A stretch of DNA of 15,072 bases from an uncultured bacterium (GTDB lineage Bacteria; Patescibacteriota; Minisyncoccia; Phycocordibacterales; UBA9973), in NCBI GenBank assembly GCA_903895055.1, contig CAITSL010000036.1:1-15072 (forward strand), given 5' to 3'. Position numbers and translations under genes: made by a program. Numbering within the stretch: the stretch's first letter is position 1; every line of letters begins with the position of its first letter. Of the stretch, positions 13,566 to 15,072 are shown piece by piece. Below the pieces are notes generated by a model. It searched no databases. It was not told the origin of the DNA and was given only the letters and a program-made list of their open reading frames with translations.

Positions 13566-13608
13566 GAGTTCCTCCTCCCCTTAGCAAGGGGAGGACTGAG
13601 GAGGGGTC
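13566..13608. repeat. Subtype-A hairpin, inverted copy
   Basis: Arms CCTCCCCTT (13574-13582) and AAGGGGAGG (13586-13594), loop AGC, flanked by GAGTTCCT and ACTGAGGAGGGGTC. Its reverse complement matches the left hairpin of unit 1 (9235-9277) nearly base for base, including the non-stem flanks. Confidence 0.9.
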
Positions 13609-13618
13609 TAAACTAGAA

Positions 13619-13654
13619 GACCCCTACCCAACCTCCCCCTTAGTAAGGGGGAGG
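13619..13654. repeat. Subtype-B hairpin, left copy
   Basis: Begins GACCCCTACCCA and contains CCTCCCCCTTA and GTAAGGGGGAGG, a near-perfect stem. It is a direct repeat of 14025-14060 with one mismatch (A at 13631 versus G at 14037). Confidence 0.92.
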
Positions 13655-13672
13655 GGAATAAATACAAATGCG

Positions 13673-14026
13673 ATGACCAAGGTATATAATATTTTAAAAT
13701 TGAAAGATAGGAGAGTCTCTTTAAGAACTAAACAAACTCCGCAAGAAGTTTTATTTTGGTCGCGATTACGAAGAGAACAACTTGGATTTAAATTTCGTCG
13801 CCAACATAGCATTGGTGGCTATATTGCGGACTTTTATTGCCCAGAAAAGAAATTAGTGATAGAAATTGATGGTTCTCAACATTTTGGAAAAGGAGTAAAA
13901 GAATATGATGAAATAAGGAGTAAGTATTTTGAAGGTCTTGATATAAAAGTTTTACGTTTTACAAATGCAGAAATAAATACTAATATGAATGGAGTTATCG
14001 AGAATATTATTAATGAATTAAAATGA
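13673..14026 (+). CDS. DUF559 endonuclease-fold protein, copy 2
   Basis: A 117-aa paralogue of the protein at 9303. Shared blocks are LRTKQTPQEVLFWSRLR, LGFKFRRQHSIGGYIADFYCPEKK, LVIEIDGSQH and LRFTNAEINTN, so the presumed Asp and Glu/Asp metal ligands of the PD-(D/E)XK-like site are retained. It looks intact. The start ATG at 13673 is supported by family length; no Shine-Dalgarno site is present. The stop TGA (14024-14026) overlaps the first two bases of the right subtype-B hairpin. The N-terminal 16 residues differ from copy 1, whereas the core is about 60% alike, so the two copies are not a recent duplication of each other. Confidence 0.88.
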   Translation: MTKVYNILKLKDRRVSLRTKQTPQEVLFWSRLRREQLGFKFRRQHSIGGYIADFYCPEKKLVIEIDGSQHFGKGVKEYDEIRSKYFEGLDIKVLRFTNAEINTNMNGVIENIINELK

Positions 14027-14074
14027 CCCCTACCCAGCCTCCCCCTTAGTAAGGGGGAGGAGCGGAGGGGGGTC
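14025..14074. repeat. Subtype-B hairpin, right copy
   Basis: A 50-bp element with outer arms GACCCC (14025-14030) and GGGGTC (14069-14074), and an inner stem CCTCCCCCTTA / GTAAGGGGGAGG (14038-14060). It overlaps the DUF559 stop codon and ends 8 bp before the tatD ATG, so it forms most of the tatD upstream region. Confidence 0.92.
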
Positions 14075-14082
14075 TGAATTTT

Positions 14083-14955
14083 ATGCCCAAATACATAGAC
14101 ATTCATGCGCATGTAAATTTCAAAATCTTCGATGGTGACAGAGATGCGGTCATTCGTCGCGCTTTAGGTAATGACACTTGGCTTTTTAATGTCGGCACTC
14201 AAGTGGATACTTCGAAAAAGGCAATTGAATTGGCGCATAAGTATCCCGAGGGAGTTTATGCCGTTATTGGACTTCACCCCATTCATACAGAAGAATCATT
14301 TCACGATGAAGATGAAATCAGTGGTCCTGGCTTTAAATCAAGAGCCGAAATTTTTAATAAAAATACCTATCGAGAACTTTTGAAAGATGAGAAAGTGGTG
14401 GCGATAGGGGAATGTGGACTGGATTATTTTCATATGGATGAAGAATCCATCAAAAAACAAAAAGAAGCATTTATCGCGCAAGTAGAACTTGCCAATGAAG
14501 TAGGGAAGCCTTTGATGCTTCATCTTCGCAATGGTATCCACCCCGCCATAAATGGCACCCCTCAAGAGGGGAATTTAAATGTTTACGCTGATGCGGCAGA
14601 AATCTTAAAAAAATATCCCGGAGTGCGGGGAGTTTCACATTTTTTTGCCGGGAGTGTGGAAGATATGAAGAGATTTATTAAAATTGGCATATATATTTCA
14701 TTCGCAGGTCCGATTACTTATAAACCCAATCTAAAAATTTGCGACTATGCCCAGGTGATTAAAGAGACTCCACTTGAATTTATTCTCACCGACACGGATT
14801 CTCCCTACGTGGCGCCAGTGCCGTATCGAGGTAAGCGCAACGAACCCGTCTATGTTTGCGAAATCGTGAAAAAAATAGCGGAAATCAAAAATTTGCCGGA
14901 AGAAGAAGTGGCAAGAGCCATTGTGCAAAATGCCAAAAGACTCTTTAAGATTTGA
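14083..14955 (+). CDS. tatD: TatD-family metal-dependent hydrolase (DNase)
   Basis: A 290-aa TIM-barrel amidohydrolase-type protein. Metal ligands are in place: H8 and H10 (DIHAH), E110 (IGECGLDYF), H147 (LMLHLRNG), H186 (SHFFAGS) and D239 (TDTDSPY). Family members have 3'-5' exonuclease or DNase activity used in DNA repair and RNA clean-up, and some deacylate D-aminoacyl-tRNA. The segment IHPAINGTPQEGNLN (about 152-166), directly after HLRNG, looks longer than in the family and is coded by a double hairpin at 14541-14571. The ATG at 14083 follows the DUF559 unit by 8 bp with no Shine-Dalgarno site. The stop is TGA. Confidence 0.92.
   Translation: MPKYIDIHAHVNFKIFDGDRDAVIRRALGNDTWLFNVGTQVDTSKKAIELAHKYPEGVYAVIGLHPIHTEESFHDEDEISGPGFKSRAEIFNKNTYRELLKDEKVVAIGECGLDYFHMDEESIKKQKEAFIAQVELANEVGKPLMLHLRNGIHPAINGTPQEGNLNVYADAAEILKKYPGVRGVSHFFAGSVEDMKRFIKIGIYISFAGPITYKPNLKICDYAQVIKETPLEFILTDTDSPYVAPVPYRGKRNEPVYVCEIVKKIAEIKNLPEEEVARAIVQNAKRLFKI
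14541..14571. repeat. Tandem hairpins inserted in tatD
   Basis: First stem GCCAT/ATGGC (14545-14549 and 14552-14556), preceded by CCCC. Second stem CCCCTC/GAGGGG (14558-14563 and 14566-14571) with loop AA. Both fall in a peptide of TatD that the family does not need, between two conserved barrel strands. Confidence 0.55.
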
Positions 14956-14979
14956 ACTTCAGGTCTGTGGAAAACTTTC

Positions 14980-15008
14980 TTGACAAGGTTTTTAAGAAGT
15001 CCTATAAT
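14980..15008 (+). promoter_or_regulatory. Perfect sigma70-type promoter
   Basis: TTGACA (14980-14985), exactly 17 bp, TATAAT (15003-15008). This is full consensus, the best promoter in the window, and lies just after tatD. Transcription would begin near 15014-15016 and run out of the window. Such strength suggests a highly expressed downstream gene, possibly ribosomal or an RNA gene. Confidence 0.9.
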
Positions 15009-15013
15009 ACACT

Positions 15014-15072
15014 ACAGAAAAAGAAATTGTCAAGGTTGATTTAAAATCGACCCTCTGAAAAAAATAAATAAA
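15014..15072 (+). promoter_or_regulatory. 5' leader with a small hairpin, gene off the window
   Basis: GGTTGAT (15034-15040) can pair with ATCGACC (15046-15052), with one G-T wobble and loop TTAAA. No T-tract follows, so it is not an intrinsic terminator. No start codon with an open frame occurs before the edge; the last bases are A-rich. In contrast to the leaderless-looking genes, this transcript would have a real leader of at least about 55 nt. Confidence 0.45.

Larger units (their letters stand above)
13566..14074. mobile_element. Hairpin/DUF559/hairpin unit, copy 2
   Basis: A 509-bp insert-like unit between metG and tatD. It consists of a subtype-A hairpin (13566-13608), a subtype-B hairpin (13619-13654), a DUF559 gene (13673-14026) and another subtype-B hairpin (14025-14074). 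The two B copies are direct repeats with 35 of 36 matching bases. AGGGGTCT (13602-13609) and AGACCCCT (13618-13625) form a further inverted pair joining the left two hairpins. metG and tatD homologues are neighbours in many bacteria, so the unit may have separated a standard pair. Transposition itself is not shown by the sequence. Confidence 0.55.

Noticed and set aside
13673..14955. TGA read as an amino acid (Gracilibacteria-type code)
   Set aside because: DUF559 copy 2 and tatD both end with TGA at the family's expected C-terminus, and no in-frame TGA interrupts any conserved protein.
15034..15052. Hairpin at the right edge as a terminator or riboswitch
   Set aside because: No T-run follows, and the stem is too small to match any riboswitch class I know; only a leader stem is claimed.

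Overview
The window reads as a gene-dense stretch of a small, AT-rich bacterial chromosome, most likely from the Candidate Phyla Radiation (Patescibacteria, Parcubacteria-like). This assignment is inferred from short proteins, an almost complete lack of Shine-Dalgarno sites, Parcubacteria-like aminoacyl-tRNA synthetases, a membrane-anchored surface protein with a long extracellular beta-rich part, and abundant small GC-rich palindromes. TGA acts as a stop (DUF559 copy 2 and tatD), so the recoded Gracilibacteria/SR1 code does not apply. Every supported gene is on the + strand.

Layout. (1) 1-6000: a compact run of argS (3' part), ileS, an HD phosphohydrolase, a probable 2H phosphoesterase and recO, with gaps of 0-32 bp. 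(2) 6004-7947: an extended -10 promoter placed so that transcription would start at the ATG, followed by a 642-aa membrane-anchored surface protein. (3) 7995-9227: glyS (alpha2 type) with an apparent internal deletion. (4) 9233-9688: a DUF559 nuclease-fold gene bracketed by inverted GC-rich hairpins. (5) 9695-13556: M16 protease, AI-2E-family permease and metG; metG overlaps the permease gene by 8 nt. (6) 13566-14074: a second hairpin/DUF559/hairpin unit, lying between metG and tatD. (7) 14083-14955: tatD. (8) 14980-15072: a perfect sigma70 promoter and a short leader for a gene outside the window.

Two layers of unusual biology stand out. First, DUF559 genes occur twice within 5 kb, each framed by related hairpins; one hairpin subtype recurs in inverted orientation at both loci, and the stop codon of each DUF559 gene lies in or at the edge of a flanking hairpin. 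This looks like a minimal self-spreading module in which a nuclease-fold protein travels with palindromes. Second, other short palindromes are inserted in frame inside essential genes (ileS several times, metG, tatD, perhaps argS), adding peptides that the families lack. One element is shared by ileS and metG in the same frame and gives almost the same peptide.

In addition, IleRS carries a complete histidine-phosphatase domain with all catalytic residues, inserted in its connective region. Immediately downstream are an HD hydrolase and a 2H-type protein, so three phosphoester-cleaving folds lie in a row. A joint role, for example in RNA-end or nucleotide clean-up near tRNA charging, is possible but is inference only.
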